Positions 14,665 to 15,561 of a stretch of 15,561 bases of DNA are shown here, piece after piece (the first letter of the stretch is position 1; every line of letters begins with the position of its first letter). The notes beneath the pieces were generated by a model. The model ran no database searches, was not told where the DNA came from, and worked only from the letters and a program-made list of their open reading frames with translations. Where the stretch lies: the NCBI GenBank assembly GCA_020025755.1, contig JAHHRO010000044.1:1-15561 (forward strand). Reading direction: 5' to 3'. The stretch comes from Butyricicoccus sp. (lineage in GTDB: Bacteria > Bacillota > Clostridia > Oscillospirales > Butyricicoccaceae). A program made the position numbers and the translations under genes.

Positions 14665-15156
14665 ATGATAACCTACCATATTATGACCGAATCCGAAAAA
14701 GAAGAAATCTCTTCTTGGAATTATACAGGTGAGTATCAAATATATAATATGCCTTCTTACAAGGAACAGCTGAAACAGGGGATTGCATTTGGAAATCCCA
14801 GTTGTGAGAAGCATTTCTATGCATATTATGAAGAAAACAAGCTGATTGGATTCACCAATATTTCAGAGGAGGCTAAAGAGACTTTTATCGGGATCGGGAT
14901 CGCCCCAGCGATATGCGGCATGGGTTATGGACAAAAAATCCTTCAGATTGCACAAAGTATTGCAAACACCCTTTATCCCAACAAGCCCCTATATCTGGAA
15001 GTACGCACATGGAATGAACGAGCCATTCGCTGTTACCAAAAAGCCGGATTCACAATTGATGGAGAGATTCTTGAGCAGGAAACAATGATCGGCACAGGAC
15101 GCTTTTTTAGAATGATCTATGATCCAAAAGTTATATTAGTTCATCCTGCGCCATAG
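14665..15156 (+). CDS. GNAT family N-acetyltransferase
   Basis: A 163-residue acetyltransferase of the GNAT fold, which transfers an acetyl group from acetyl-CoA to an amine. The acetyl-CoA-binding motif A is GIGIAPAICGMGYGQKIL (76-93), where the Q/RxxGxG/A loop is ICGMGYGQ. The later strand-helix segment has YLEVRTWNERAIRCYQKAGF, typical of motif B. The N-terminal half, which forms the acceptor site, is not recognisable, so the substrate is unknown. AGAGG lies 8 bases before the ATG. Transcribed alone between the serine operon and the tRNA genes. Confidence 0.88.
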   Translation: MITYHIMTESEKEEISSWNYTGEYQIYNMPSYKEQLKQGIAFGNPSCEKHFYAYYEENKLIGFTNISEEAKETFIGIGIAPAICGMGYGQKILQIAQSIANTLYPNKPLYLEVRTWNERAIRCYQKAGFTIDGEILEQETMIGTGRFFRMIYDPKVILVHPAP

Positions 15157-15215
15157 ATCCTAAAACTGATTTGTTGAAATCCTAGATCTAGTAAGTTAGT
15201 TTATAAATATAATAA

Positions 15216-15243
15216 AACCGCTAAGAGCAATCTCTTAGCGGTT
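15216..15243 (-). terminator. Intrinsic terminator after tRNA-Thr
   Basis: A perfect 12-bp stem, AACCGCTAAGAG with CTCTTAGCGGTT, and a 4-base loop. On the minus strand it continues TTATTATATTTAT, a T-rich tail. It lies 4 bases past the tRNA-Thr 3' end; it might also slow plus-strand transcripts from the acetyltransferase. Confidence 0.88.
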
Positions 15244-15247
15244 CTTC

Positions 15248-15323
15248 TGGAGCTGTTGAACAGATTCGAACTGTCGACCTCTTCCTTACCAAGGAAGTGC
15301 TCTGCCTGCTGAGCTACAACAGC
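15248..15323 (-). tRNA. tRNA-Thr (anticodon GGT)
   Basis: 76 bases folding as a full cloverleaf on the minus strand. Acceptor GCTGTTG pairs with CAACAGC, the D stem is GCTC/GAGC, the anticodon stem CTTCC/GGAAG holds loop TTGGTAA, and the T arm is GACAG-TTCGAAT-CTGTT. The CCA end is encoded and the discriminator base is T. Anticodon GGT reads ACC/ACT threonine codons. Confidence 0.97.
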
Positions 15324-15340
15324 ATATACTATTTTCTTTG

Positions 15341-15359
15341 GAAAAATCAGCGATTTTTC
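15341..15359. other. Small hairpin upstream of tRNA-Thr
   Basis: GAAAAATC, loop AGC, GATTTTTC: an 8-bp perfect stem that reads as a short AT-rich hairpin in both directions, 17 bases before the tRNA-Thr 5' end. Terminator-like but weak. Confidence 0.35.
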
Positions 15360-15390
15360 TCGCCCCATCTCTTACTATGAAGAAAAGATT

Positions 15391-15421
15391 TGGCAACCCG
15401 GATGGGATCTCTCCCGCGGTC
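15391..15421 (-). pseudogene. Remnant of a tRNA-Asp 3' end
   Basis: On the minus strand this ends ATCCCATCCGGGTTGCCA, nearly the same as the 3' end of the intact tRNA-Asp (GCCCCATCCGGGTCGCCA). The T loop is destroyed (AGAGA in place of TTCGA) and no anticodon arm is present. The similarity continues about 36 bases past the CCA. Confidence 0.65.
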
Positions 15422-15422
15422 T

Positions 15423-15449
15423 AAAAAACATGCCACTGGCATATTTTTT
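15423..15449. terminator. Bidirectional terminator-like hairpin downstream of tRNA-Asp
   Basis: AAAAAA, one mismatch, ATGCC, loop ACT, GGCAT, one mismatch, TTTTTT. Both strands give a GC-containing stem followed by six T residues. It lies between tRNA-Asp and tRNA-Thr, so it may separate their transcripts. A second small hairpin, CGGTGCTTCGCACCG, is adjacent at 15451-15465. Confidence 0.6.
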
Positions 15450-15508
15450 ACGGTGCTTCGCACCGCCGACCTTTTCTCGCCCCATCTTCTTACTGCGAAG
15501 AAAAACGT

Positions 15509-15561
15509 TGGCGACCCGGATGGGGCTCGAACCCACGACCTCTAGCGTGACAGGCTAGCGC
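15509..15561 (-). tRNA. tRNA-Asp (anticodon GTC), partial
   Basis: The 3' part of a tRNA on the minus strand, cut by the window edge. The anticodon stem CTAGC/GCTAG holds loop CTGTCAC with anticodon GTC. The T arm is GTGGG-TTCGAGC-CCCAT, followed by CCGGGTC, discriminator G and an encoded CCA. The D arm and 5' acceptor strand lie outside. Confidence 0.93.

Larger units (their letters stand above)
15355..15525. repeat. Imperfect direct repeat of the tRNA-Asp 3' end and its flank
   Basis: Copy 1 (about 15355-15406) and copy 2 (about 15472-15525) share TTTTCTCGCCCCATCT, CTTACT, GAAGAAAA, TTGGC and ACCCGGATGGG with a few substitutions and one- or two-base gaps. Copy 2 includes the 3' end of the intact tRNA-Asp; copy 1 includes the remnant. 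Confidence 0.75.

Overview
The window looks like chromosome of an anaerobic, mid-GC member of the Clostridia, possibly a Ruminococcaceae/Butyricicoccus-type gut anaerobe (inference). The reasons are strong AGGAGG-type ribosome sites, a class III (oxygen-sensitive, glycyl-radical) ribonucleotide reductase, a two-chain iron-sulfur L-serine dehydratase, tRNA genes with encoded CCA, and a Firmicutes-type glycolytic gene cluster. I see no transposase, integrase, phage gene or CRISPR array.

Minus strand, about 1-5313: a lower-glycolysis operon transcribed pgk, tpiA, gpmI, eno. It starts at a near-consensus promoter (5285-5313) and ends at a strong terminator (8-34). The four enzymes are phosphoglycerate kinase, triosephosphate isomerase, cofactor-independent phosphoglycerate mutase and enolase. 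gapA and cggR, which precede pgk in Bacillus, are absent here. GpmI carries an unusual basic N-terminal tail. GC-rich hairpins sit at the pgk/tpiA and tpiA/gpmI junctions.

Minus strand, about 5429-7784: a two-gene unit trmL-degV (wobble tRNA methyltransferase and a fatty-acid-binding DegV protein) with its own promoter, preceded by an EcsC-family gene.

Minus strand, about 7802-11064: anaerobic deoxyribonucleotide synthesis. A large nrdD, a 67-residue protein resembling the glycyl-radical tail of NrdD, and nrdG (radical-SAM activase) are tightly packed and end at a clean terminator. The nrdD leader has a consensus promoter, a perfect 16-bp NrdR-box palindrome and three TGTGTAYAA repeats that resemble DnaA boxes. 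The apparently detached glycyl-radical tail is the most interesting feature of the window.

Plus strand, about 11629-14589: a serine-utilisation operon. A DAACS-family symporter is followed by sdaAB and sdaAA, the two chains of the L-serine dehydratase. The likely logic is import of serine and deamination to pyruvate, the product that the eno end of the glycolytic branch also feeds. A lone GNAT acetyltransferase follows on the plus strand.

Minus strand, 15216-15561: tRNA-Thr(GGT) with its terminator, then a degenerate copy of the 3' end of tRNA-Asp, then tRNA-Asp(GTC) cut by the window edge. The stretch 11065-11628 has no gene I can support.
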